In this document: in pieces, positions 54,863-62,999 of the stretch
Position numbering within the stretch: position 1 is the first letter of the stretch
Layout of the letters: each line of letters opens with the position of its first letter
IMG/VR virus record: IMGVR_UViG_3300025030_000038
Location: 186,001-250,000 of that record
Source: a virus
Length of the DNA: 64,000 nucleotides
Direction: 5' to 3' (one strand)
Program-made: the position numbers and the translations under genes
Notes under the pieces: model-generated
Database searches by the model: none
What the model was told of the DNA's origin: nothing
The model's input: only the letters and a program-made list of their open reading frames with translations

Positions 54863-56244
54863 CGTACCTAATAAAAGCGTGTGACTATGAGGATGCCCTT
54901 CAGGGCAAAGAATCCAAGTTTGAACGTGGCGAGAATGTTCCACTTTCTGACCTTCCTCAAGAGCTACAGGATAACGTCAAGGACCCCCCGGAGTCAGTCA
55001 AGAAGCTCAAGGAAGAGATGGCCAAGAAGGCAATGACCCTGAATGAGGTTCGTGACCTCAAAACAGAGATCCGAGCATCCATTCTCCTCACGGCCGCTGA
55101 CTACACGGCTGCCATTGATGAAGAATCCAAGGTGGCTAGATTCGAAAAGGACAAACCCGCCGACCCGACGACCAACATGACTGAAGAGGATGCGGCCGAG
55201 TGGAAGAAGCAGAACGAGGAGCACAAGGACAACTTCAAGGGTGCGGCCGAAGATGAGGCTGCGAAGGAGTCCCGCTTCGAGAAGGACAAACCCGTTCCCC
55301 TTTCTGACCTCCCTGAGGAACTTCAGGATAACGTCAAGGACCCCCCGGAGTCAGTCAAGAAGCTCAAGGATGAAATGGCCAAAAAGGCTGTCCATGATGC
55401 CCTTGAGAAGACCGCAGCCTCTGGCCTATACGGCTCGACCAAAGCCACCGAATCTGCTTGTGTGGCAGGTACAAACCGTCTCGCCAAGGCAGCCACGAAG
55501 ATTGCCAAGGACCTGTATGCGAAGGATGAGGAGTCCCCCTCATTCCTGACCGAGCATGTGGCCCGACGGGGGGACAAGGCTGGATCAATGATCCTTAAGG
55601 CCATGGAGGGTATTGGCCCCCTGGCCACCATGAACAAGACCGCTGGCAAGCGGTCAGGCCTTTATGGGTTCGGTGAGAAGACGGCCAAGCTTGGACTGAC
55701 TGCCTGCTCGGAACTCCACCATGAGGCAGGACTGATTGCGGGGGATCTGTTTGCTCGCCACGAGGGTCAGCATGAGAGGGTTGCTGGCTTCCTTGGCAAA
55801 CATGCTAAGGCGGCGAAGTGTGCCTACTCGGCAATGCTCCTGGATGCAGCCCCCAAGGCACCTGTAGCTACCAAGCTGGCTTCAACTGGGAAGATTGCCT
55901 TGAACAGCCAGATTGCAGCAAAGAAGGTCAATGAGATCCTGATGTCCATTGCCTCTGTATCTGGTAATTCTCAGCCAATCTTCTTGGATGTGCGAGGGGA
56001 CGTGGAAGCCCTCATTGTAGTTCTCAAGTTGGTTGCCAAGCTGGGGGATGAGGACATTCAAGAATTTGCAGGTAAGTTGGGGGATCTCATGACACACAAA
56101 CTGAAGCCCAAGCTTGCCAACGTTGACCCATCGGTTCAGGAGATCCTAGCATGGGATACAGCAATGGTGAGGACCAGTGCAGATTTTCTGGCATCCGAAG
56201 AAGAGATTGAGCTTATTGAGGACCCGCCAGCCCCCAAGTGCTAG
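54859..56244 (+). CDS. virion-region protein with internal repeat, 461 aa
   Basis: LSDLPQELQDNVKDPPESVK followed by KLKEEMAKKA (residues about 29-58) recurs almost exactly near 148-178. The body is helical, rich in Lys/Ala/Glu. Unrecognised, but position and size suggest a structural or internal protein. Confidence 0.6.
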   Translation: MTYLIKACDYEDALQGKESKFERGENVPLSDLPQELQDNVKDPPESVKKLKEEMAKKAMTLNEVRDLKTEIRASILLTAADYTAAIDEESKVARFEKDKPADPTTNMTEEDAAEWKKQNEEHKDNFKGAAEDEAAKESRFEKDKPVPLSDLPEELQDNVKDPPESVKKLKDEMAKKAVHDALEKTAASGLYGSTKATESACVAGTNRLAKAATKIAKDLYAKDEESPSFLTEHVARRGDKAGSMILKAMEGIGPLATMNKTAGKRSGLYGFGEKTAKLGLTACSELHHEAGLIAGDLFARHEGQHERVAGFLGKHAKAAKCAYSAMLLDAAPKAPVATKLASTGKIALNSQIAAKKVNEILMSIASVSGNSQPIFLDVRGDVEALIVVLKLVAKLGDEDIQEFAGKLGDLMTHKLKPKLANVDPSVQEILAWDTAMVRTSADFLASEEEIELIEDPPAPKC

Positions 56245-56281
56245 TCCCCTGACTATTAAGCCTGTCGGTAAGGTGTAGTAC

Positions 56282-58720
56282 ATGGCCGACACGCTGTCCA
56301 ACTCTGCAATGCGGCTTGGGATGAAGTCCCAGGCAGCCGCCTCCAACCCTTCTAGAAACTGGGCCACCCTTGCTATATCCATGGCAAGGGTCAAAGAGGT
56401 CCAGTACGAGGAGCTCAAGTGTACCCTTGTGGTGCTCACTGGGGAGCAAGATATCTATGAGTACACTGGAGTAGACATTACCCTGCCCGGTGGTGGGAAG
56501 AGGCATTTCCTAGGGTCCCTTCCAGAACGTGGGGACATCTGTGTCGTTGGATGGGCTGCTCGCGAGAGTGCAGGTACAGCGTCCGCCAGGACCCCTATCA
56601 TTTTAGCTTGGATGCCAGCTGCCCCATGGATGGGCCATGAGTGGATTCCACACCAGCCCATGGAGCAAGGGGAGGGTATGGACACCCCGAGAGATCGGGC
56701 GGTAAACTCAGGGACCATGGATCGTGTGCGCTTCAAGATGCGCCACCTGGGCCCTGGCAACGTGTTCCTGTCATCCTCACAGGGAAGTGATATCCTGCTA
56801 GATGAGGGAGTGCTCATTACCAACCGACGGGCTAATGAGATTCGTTTACGGGACGAAGACCAAGCCATTGTCTTTCGGTCTCTCCAACAGTTTCACGCAA
56901 TGGCTGGGGCCAGGGTCTATGCTGGCATGGTCCAGCGGGAGGCCCGTCTCCTGCCCTCCACGATGTTCAGTGATGGGGTTTATTGGGATGCCCCCCGACA
57001 GACGACCGGAGATGGGTCCCCTAGGAATGGGGCTGCCCTGGGGGCCAACCCGCTTTACCCAAATGGGTTCTTGACCCCAGGCATGATCTTCCGCCGTGGG
57101 CAGGGGGAGTCCCAGTCGACTTTTGAGGCACAGCCAGACAACATTGCGATCTCGAACAGGCTGGACCCTTTTGACTTCCTGCAATGGGGGAGCTATGTAG
57201 ACTCGAATGGGTCCCGAGTAGAAAGCACCCTTCCAGGGGGGTCCTCCAATACCATCTATGGCGGCAAAGCCCTCTATCGTGTGGGCATCAATTCTTCTGG
57301 ACTACCGGACAATGCCATTGCCTCCGCCCTCAACGGAGAGAACACAGTTCCCCCTGATGCCCTCACAGAGTATCGCATTGAGGTTACCCACACGTCCAAA
57401 GGCATCCTACCTGTTACAGAACAAACGGATGGATTTGATGCAGAGCGTCTCCCTACCCAATCTCCATCAGATGGAAACCCTCTCGGTACAGGGACCCAGC
57501 CGTTCATTGAGTGGGTCATGGGGTCCGTGGTTGGTAATGATGCCTTCTCTTACCTGGGCAGAGACCTCTACGGGATACCCCTCAAGCCCCGGATACTGAC
57601 CGATGAGGGTGAGGTGTCTCCAGGGATGGTGTCTGGCATTGGCTCCAACCTTCGGGACCATGCGGCCTACCTGTTTCGGATTGTCTCCCCCATCACGGGA
57701 CCCAATGGGACCACCACATCCTCATTCACGTCTTTCACTAAGGATGGGAGATTCAAGGCATACCTTGGTGGTGGACCCATCTCAGGAGAGATTGCCACTG
57801 CCAGTGACCTGAACCTCACCATCGGGGGAGTTCTATCTCTAGACCTTCGCAGTGGGATTCGGATCAACGGTGCTGCGGGCCCCGGGAATGTGGGCCTGAA
57901 CTTGGGGTCCTCCACGGGGGCCGTAGTCATTCAAGGTAGTGGTGCGATCGATACGGGGGCTGGTGCCAGAGAAGCTGCCCCAAATTCCATATCAGGTACT
58001 TCCTCACCTAGCGTGTTGATTGATGGGTCCCAAGGGGTGGCTGTTCAGTCTAATGCTCAGATCAATATCCATGCGCCTGAGATCAATCTGACCAATGCTG
58101 GAACGGTCAATGTCAGTGCACAAAACCTTGTGTCCATTCGTTCTGGTCAACAGGTCTCTCTCACAACCCAGGTTCACAATGTTATCGTGTCGGGCCGAGA
58201 GACAATCAACATTGGTGGACCCGAGAATAGTGACCCCTCCACCGGACCTTCTCGTGACACCACGTTTTCTGCCACCCCCCTAACGGGCGGGGATGGTGGA
58301 GTGGTTGACAGGTATCGAGTGACCTTCGGAGGACGTTCGGAGGAGTTTACACAGGGGGATACGGTCACCACAGTCACCATCGGTAACCTCACCTATGAGA
58401 CCAACCAAGGAAAGTGGAAGTGTCGTGCTGGTACCAATTCCGTTGAGGTGGACTCCAATAGTGGGTTGACCGAGACCATTGGCACGGGCAACCACTCGGC
58501 AACGGTATCCACTGGCAGTGCCTCTATTACAGCACAAACCGACATAACCCTTCGTGCTATTACGGGAAATGCAATTCTCTCTGGGACCCAATCGGTGAAG
58601 TTGGTCTCTCCCGGTGTAGCCACAGGTGGTATAATGGCCGGTTCGGATTTAGACCCGCTTACGGGTATACCCTTTTCAACATTCATGCCCCCTCGGGGCC
58701 AGAAACTTAGCCCCATATAG
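56282..58720 (+). CDS. baseplate hub/tail needle-like protein, 812 aa
   Basis: An N-terminal OB-like domain (FLGSLPERGDICVVGW) is followed by mixed domains. A C-terminal series of short beta repeats (INIHAPEINLTNAGTVNVSA; SIRSGQQVSLTTQ) is typical of gp5/VgrG needle beta-helices. It is directly followed by the amidase. Start 1-2 nt after a GGTGTAGTA box. Confidence 0.7.
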   Translation: MADTLSNSAMRLGMKSQAAASNPSRNWATLAISMARVKEVQYEELKCTLVVLTGEQDIYEYTGVDITLPGGGKRHFLGSLPERGDICVVGWAARESAGTASARTPIILAWMPAAPWMGHEWIPHQPMEQGEGMDTPRDRAVNSGTMDRVRFKMRHLGPGNVFLSSSQGSDILLDEGVLITNRRANEIRLRDEDQAIVFRSLQQFHAMAGARVYAGMVQREARLLPSTMFSDGVYWDAPRQTTGDGSPRNGAALGANPLYPNGFLTPGMIFRRGQGESQSTFEAQPDNIAISNRLDPFDFLQWGSYVDSNGSRVESTLPGGSSNTIYGGKALYRVGINSSGLPDNAIASALNGENTVPPDALTEYRIEVTHTSKGILPVTEQTDGFDAERLPTQSPSDGNPLGTGTQPFIEWVMGSVVGNDAFSYLGRDLYGIPLKPRILTDEGEVSPGMVSGIGSNLRDHAAYLFRIVSPITGPNGTTTSSFTSFTKDGRFKAYLGGGPISGEIATASDLNLTIGGVLSLDLRSGIRINGAAGPGNVGLNLGSSTGAVVIQGSGAIDTGAGAREAAPNSISGTSSPSVLIDGSQGVAVQSNAQINIHAPEINLTNAGTVNVSAQNLVSIRSGQQVSLTTQVHNVIVSGRETINIGGPENSDPSTGPSRDTTFSATPLTGGDGGVVDRYRVTFGGRSEEFTQGDTVTTVTIGNLTYETNQGKWKCRAGTNSVEVDSNSGLTETIGTGNHSATVSTGSASITAQTDITLRAITGNAILSGTQSVKLVSPGVATGGIMAGSDLDPLTGIPFSTFMPPRGQKLSPI

Positions 58721-58768
58721 CCCCGTCTAAGGTGGCTATACTCACCACAAGGTCAGGGAGGCCTCAAA

Positions 58769-59542
58769 ATGGCCCTGATCCTAAAAGGCAAAGAAGAGAC
58801 CACGCCAAGGTTTGTGTCCAAATCTTGGCACGATGACCCGCAGTATCGGATGGGTCCATCTGACCGTGGTCCTCGTCCACAGGGGATGTGGGTCCGGGGG
58901 ATTGTCCTCCACACCACCCATGGCAAGTACCCACAAGCAGTACACCCTGGCGTAGGTAATGCCGGTGGTGCCCTCGCTAACATCAAGTACTGGAACCGTG
59001 TTCCGGAGTATGCATCCTCCCATTTGCTGGTAGACGCAGATGGAACCGTCATCCAAACATCGGATCTAATCACCGAGCAAACATGGCATGCCACCAGCGT
59101 GAATGCAGTGACCGTAGGAATTGAGATTGTACAAGGGTCCGATGGCAGTCTATTCCAAGGTCAGATTGATACAGTGGTCCACCTGTGTGATTGGCTGACA
59201 GCCCGTCTTGGCATTCAACGACAGATTCCTATGGCCTATGCAGGCAAACCCATTGACCGATTGGTTCACGGGGGCCTGGACGTAGTAGGGGTAGTGGGCC
59301 ATAGGGACCAAACCACTAATCGTGGACGCGGGGATCCTGGGGATCTTGTGATGGATGCCCTTGTAGCTGCTAGCTATGAGAGATTCGACATGCAACTAGG
59401 GATGGACCTAGCTGCATGGAAAGATCGCCAGAAGTTTCTGGGGTTTCCTCTAGCATCCAGAGATGGAGTAGCTGGCCCCAGGGTCGTCAATGCCCTGAAG
59501 GCGAAGGGTTTCGTCGATGGGATCTGGGTCCGGAGACCATGA
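58769..59542 (+). CDS. N-acetylmuramoyl-L-alanine amidase (PGRP) with C-terminal PG-binding domain, 257 aa
   Basis: GIVLHTTHG (His), GIEIVQGS and VGHRDQT..RGDPG (His, Asp) are the zinc and catalytic sites of amidase_2/PGRP enzymes (residues about 48-200). The C-terminal 50 residues (RQKFLGFPLASRDGVAGPRV) match a PG-binding helical domain. A candidate endolysin; the J. or tail location makes a virion lysin also possible. Confidence 0.85.
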   Translation: MALILKGKEETTPRFVSKSWHDDPQYRMGPSDRGPRPQGMWVRGIVLHTTHGKYPQAVHPGVGNAGGALANIKYWNRVPEYASSHLLVDADGTVIQTSDLITEQTWHATSVNAVTVGIEIVQGSDGSLFQGQIDTVVHLCDWLTARLGIQRQIPMAYAGKPIDRLVHGGLDVVGVVGHRDQTTNRGRGDPGDLVMDALVAASYERFDMQLGMDLAAWKDRQKFLGFPLASRDGVAGPRVVNALKAKGFVDGIWVRRP

Positions 59543-59760
59543 TGGCTTCAGTTGCAGACGCCTGGAGACTGGCCTATCTCAAGAACCGGGAGCTGGGGTA
59601 TGCCAACCCCATCCCCTCAAGCCTCGATGTCCTGGCAGAGATGCGCCGATGGGAACCATCTGCTACCCGTGAGGACATATGCCGTGAGAGTGAGATCCTC
59701 CATCTCATTCTCGTGGACGTGGATCCGTCCAAAGTCACTAGACCCCGGCGCGTTCCCTAA
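59539..59760 (+). CDS. hypothetical protein, 73 aa
   Basis: MMASVADAWRLAYLKNRELG; helical (REDICRESEILHLILVDVDP). An ATGA overlap couples it to the amidase. Its 3' end touches the convergent gene at 59757. Confidence 0.6.
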   Translation: MMASVADAWRLAYLKNRELGYANPIPSSLDVLAEMRRWEPSATREDICRESEILHLILVDVDPSKVTRPRRVP

Positions 59761-59927
59761 CCTGGATTGGCGTTTGTTACGCCGCCCTTATCTTCTCTAT
59801 TGAGCCAGAACGTTGGCTTGCCTTCAAGGTCTATGAAGGCGATCCACGTCTTTTCCTCATCTTCAATCCATCCCGCATAGCCAACTGCCTGGGGATCCTG
59901 GTACCGGCCTACTTTGATATTTGTCAT
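59757..59927 (-). CDS. hypothetical protein, 56 aa
   Basis: MTNIKVGRYQDPQAVGYAGW: beta-rich, aromatic (KTWIAFIDLEGKPTFWLN). Start at 59927 after GGAGATCACCC; an extension to 59972 looks Arg/Lys-rich by chance. Confidence 0.5.
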   Translation of the reverse strand: MTNIKVGRYQDPQAVGYAGWIEDEEKTWIAFIDLEGKPTFWLNREDKGGVTNANPG

Positions 59928-59986
59928 GGGTGATCTCCGTTTGATACGTTTGATACGTTTTAAGGCACCCATCCAGCACCGTTAGC

Positions 59987-60466
59987 TCACCCTACCAGTC
60001 CCAAGGCATGCTCGCGTGCCCACCATTCCGCAAATCGTTTCAAAGCAGCTTTTCGATCACCCAGAGAGCGATCCGCTTGGATAATGGCGAGGACCTCAGG
60101 TGGGGCCCATACCTCGTTCCGGATCTTTGCCGCAAAAGAGGCATGGTTTTGGATCTGTTCCCCTCCCCCGATCGGCAACCCAGAAGGGTGGACCTCGAAG
60201 GGTGCTCCCACTTCTTCACACATGGAGGCTATAGCATCTGGGCAGCGCGTGAAGCCCTTCTTGACGGGTGGCAGGGCTGCCGCATGGGCTTGGCAGAAGA
60301 TTGATTGCTGATGAGTCCCCTCAACGCACTTGACGATCGCTTGTTCACATCGAGAGCAAGGTGAAAGGTCCAGGCGGCAAATCTCCATGGACCTCTTGCA
60401 GACCTTGCAGCGGGTACCACCATTCGACTTGGGAAGAGATGTTGAATCCGTCATCCTGAGTCTCAT
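59987..60466 (-). CDS. zinc-finger protein, 159 aa
   Basis: CKVCKRSMEICRLDLSPCSR (residues about 20-39) continues to CVEG and CQAH: two zinc knuckles. A helical remainder ends AALKRFAEWWAREHALGL. TAATG start overlap with the GIY-YIG gene suggests coupling. Confidence 0.6.
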   Translation of the reverse strand: MRLRMTDSTSLPKSNGGTRCKVCKRSMEICRLDLSPCSRCEQAIVKCVEGTHQQSIFCQAHAAALPPVKKGFTRCPDAIASMCEEVGAPFEVHPSGLPIGGGEQIQNHASFAAKIRNEVWAPPEVLAIIQADRSLGDRKAALKRFAEWWAREHALGLVG

Positions 60467-60762
60467 TACACACCATCAAGCCACGTTTGAAGGGAGTATC
60501 CTTCTAGCAAGTGTAAGATTAGCTCAGCCAAAATTTCCCCATGTGCAAACCACTCCCCACGTATCCGCAGAGGGGCAAACACCCGATGGAGCTTAGCCTC
60601 ATCCTCCATGGTCCCATAGGTCTCTGCCAGGATGGTGATCTCGTCGGCTGAGAAGGTCTGCCCTTCAGCTACCCGCACAGGGGCTCCCCGACGGGTGTAT
60701 CCGATCTTGACAGGCCCATACGGGGGCTGGGCCTGGACGAAATAAATGGTGGGAGAGTTCAC
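60466..60762 (-). CDS. T5orf172/MUG113 GIY-YIG-type protein, 98 aa
   Basis: IYFVQAQPPYGPVKIGYTRR (G-I-Y-like strand and VKIG) and HRVFAPLRIRGEWFAH follow the T5orf172 pattern, a GIY-YIG nuclease relative common in phages. Short but complete for the family. DNA cleavage is the expected activity. Confidence 0.75.
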   Translation of the reverse strand: MNSPTIYFVQAQPPYGPVKIGYTRRGAPVRVAEGQTFSADEITILAETYGTMEDEAKLHRVFAPLRIRGEWFAHGEILAELILHLLEGYSLQTWLDGV

Positions 60763-60783
60763 CGCCCAAGAGCGGATTAAAGG

Positions 60784-61068
60784 CTAGGTATTGGACTTGA
60801 CACGAAACACTTCAACATCGATGTTGATTGTGGCGTGTGACAGGTCCCCATAGGCACAGATGACTACTTCACGGTCCTGGTACCGGAGTTTGGTGGAGTG
60901 TTGGGAAAATGGTTCCTTCCAGTCCTCGACCTGCACCCACCCAAGCTCTGTGAATGCCAGGGTGAGTTGCTGGGCCACCCAGAACCCATCAATGTAGGAC
61001 CGGTCCCCCATGGACCCCTCATGGATGGCCCTGGCGATCTCAACGGGATTGGGTGGGCCAGAACTCAA
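60784..61068 (-). CDS. hypothetical protein, 94 aa
   Basis: MSSGPPNPVEIARAIHEGSM; a helix then strands (STKLRYQDREVVICAYGDLS). 4-nt overlap with 61065. Confidence 0.6.
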   Translation of the reverse strand: MSSGPPNPVEIARAIHEGSMGDRSYIDGFWVAQQLTLAFTELGWVQVEDWKEPFSQHSTKLRYQDREVVICAYGDLSHATINIDVEVFRVKSNT

Positions 61069-61547
61069 CCACCGCCACCAATCAGTTCCGTTACGGTGGG
61101 TGTACAGGGACCGAACCGCAACAGCAATCCTGTGATTACCTGAGGGTCTCTGGGCCAGCCAAGTCTCTTGGCCTCCTCAAAAGCCTCTTTGGTGATCTTG
61201 ACCTGCATGTCACTGGCATGGGTGTCCCCTAGTTCGCCCTCCATGCACATTGGATTTGAGTAGCCACGAGTGAACAGGTAGTACTTCATGTGAGGTTCAG
61301 CCCGCATGTTCTTTTCCCACTGTTCCTCCTGTGCCAGCTCTTCATTGAAGGTGCCTTTGGCTCGGCACTCATCATAGAACGAGAAGGGGCTGATGACCTC
61401 ACCGTAGACCACGAATCCCTGTGTAGCCCGGAGGAAATGGTCCCCCACCTTCATCTCCCGTTGAAAAGGCAGGACCCTCTCATTGGCTTCCTTGGTGCCC
61501 TGCTCAATCCCGTCGAACATTTGCTCAATTGAATCGTATTGCATCAT
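61065..61547 (-). CDS. hypothetical protein, 160 aa
   Basis: MMQYDSIEQMFDGIEQGTKE; a beta block (VGDHFLRATQGFVVYGEVIS), then helices (QVKITKEAFEEAKRLGWPRD). Start chosen at MMQ after GGAGATTG. Unrecognised. Confidence 0.6.
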   Translation of the reverse strand: MMQYDSIEQMFDGIEQGTKEANERVLPFQREMKVGDHFLRATQGFVVYGEVISPFSFYDECRAKGTFNEELAQEEQWEKNMRAEPHMKYYLFTRGYSNPMCMEGELGDTHASDMQVKITKEAFEEAKRLGWPRDPQVITGLLLRFGPCTPTVTELIGGGG

Positions 61548-61560
61548 CAATCTCCTCTGG

Positions 61561-61944
61561 TCAGGACACATCTCCCAAAAAGGTGGCTGGGGGCTCTTCA
61601 TCCGCCTTGATGGGACCCCCACCGGCCCGATCAAGGCGCGTCAACAGGTTGTCCAGTAGGGTGGACTCTTTACTGTGGGAGTCCATGTGCCCCCACCATG
61701 TCTCGATTACCATGACCACCAACTCCTTGTCTGACAAGGCATCCAAGCCATGCTGCCGTTCTGCTTCCGCAAACAACTCTTGAAGGGCCTTGACCTTTCG
61801 CTCATCGGGGGTGGTGGTCTTCCTTTCGTGCATTGCTCGGCAGTACCTTACCGCCCACAGCATCTCGGCATCAGAGGGCATTTTTCCGGCATGAAGCAGG
61901 GTCTCAAGGTCAATCAATCTCTCATCCGCAGTCTTGGGAATCAT
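61561..61944 (-). CDS. hypothetical helical protein, 127 aa
   Basis: MIPKTADERLIDLETLLHAG; all-helical with a Glu/Lys-rich middle (FAEAERQHGLDALSDKELVV). Unrecognised. Confidence 0.6.
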   Translation of the reverse strand: MIPKTADERLIDLETLLHAGKMPSDAEMLWAVRYCRAMHERKTTTPDERKVKALQELFAEAERQHGLDALSDKELVVMVIETWWGHMDSHSKESTLLDNLLTRLDRAGGGPIKADEEPPATFLGDVS

Positions 61945-61962
61945 GGTTCAAGTTACGCTCTT

Positions 61963-62991
61963 TCATCGAAGGAGGTTGGGGATGACTGGTTGTGTCATCC
62001 AATGTTTGTTGGTTTGAACATGGTTAGCACGAACGAACTTGGCAACTGAGGTACGGAATTTACGGAAGGGGAAAAAACCAGCGAGGCGGACCACGTAGCC
62101 CTCCATAGGGTTGCCTTCAAATTGGTCCTGGTAGAGGCCCCGGATCAACCTCTCGTCCCATATCCCCTGGTAGAGAACCGGAACGGTGGGGAGATCGAGC
62201 AGCCCCGCCCACAGGGCAGTCTCTTCCCAGGGGAGGCACTCGTTCTTTTCATCCCAAATCGAGAAGACTAGGAAGTACCCAGGAAGGTTCCGGTATTGGA
62301 TTGAGTGCTTGGCGTAGACATTCTCGCCACAAATCCTCCAGCCTTTGGGGATCTCATGTTGGACGTTCGCCCACAGGGCTTTGATCCGGTCCCGTGATGG
62401 GTGGGGGCCGGAGTCCAGAGACCGGGCATGTAGCCCCTCCCTGTAGAAGGTATGATTTTCCCCATCCATCTTAGTCGTAACCACGACCTGCTGTCCCTCG
62501 AATGAACTCAAATCAGTCAGGACCCGGTCATCGTTAGTAGCCCCCGGGCTCCAAGGCAGGTGGAAGGTTCTTGGGTACTTGACCTTGCCTCGCTGTTCAA
62601 ACAGGTGCAGGACGGGTTCTAGTGTTCGCTGAAGGGATTCATCCTCGAACAATTCCCCTTGCAGCCGGGTGCCGTCGGGCAGTACTGGGTTGGCCCATTT
62701 GTCCCAGGTTTGGTCCACATCGAGGTGCTCAGGGAGTATTATGTCTGTGATACCACACCTAGTTCGCAGCGCCTCACATGAGATGAGGGTCTGCTCGGCC
62801 AGTATGTGACAGGGACCACAAACAGTGGCCCCGTTGGCTAGGTAGTATCCACCATCACCCCAGAGAGATCGATCAAGAATGTGGTGAGCATCCACACCAG
62901 GGTTCCCACACATGACACAACGGTGCCCATCCCGAGCGAAAACCTTCGCACGAAATGATTCCCTGTTCAGTAGTGTGTGGGGTGTGTTCAT
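61963..62991 (-). CDS. HNH to RNA-ligase fusion, 342 aa
   Basis: Residues about 10-70 form an HNH domain (RDGHRCVMCGNPGVDAHHIL, later VCGPCHILAE). Residues about 140-335 form an ATP-dependent RNA-ligase/nucleotidyltransferase domain: KMDGEN (motif I Lys), RICGENVYA (III-like), GYFLVFSIWDE (IIIa), EGYVVR (IV), AKFVR (V). Both active sites look intact. The combination of a cutter and a sealer in one chain is unusual. Confidence 0.8.
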   Translation of the reverse strand: MNTPHTLLNRESFRAKVFARDGHRCVMCGNPGVDAHHILDRSLWGDGGYYLANGATVCGPCHILAEQTLISCEALRTRCGITDIILPEHLDVDQTWDKWANPVLPDGTRLQGELFEDESLQRTLEPVLHLFEQRGKVKYPRTFHLPWSPGATNDDRVLTDLSSFEGQQVVVTTKMDGENHTFYREGLHARSLDSGPHPSRDRIKALWANVQHEIPKGWRICGENVYAKHSIQYRNLPGYFLVFSIWDEKNECLPWEETALWAGLLDLPTVPVLYQGIWDERLIRGLYQDQFEGNPMEGYVVRLAGFFPFRKFRTSVAKFVRANHVQTNKHWMTQPVIPNLLR

Positions 62992-62999
62992 GTTGGGAG

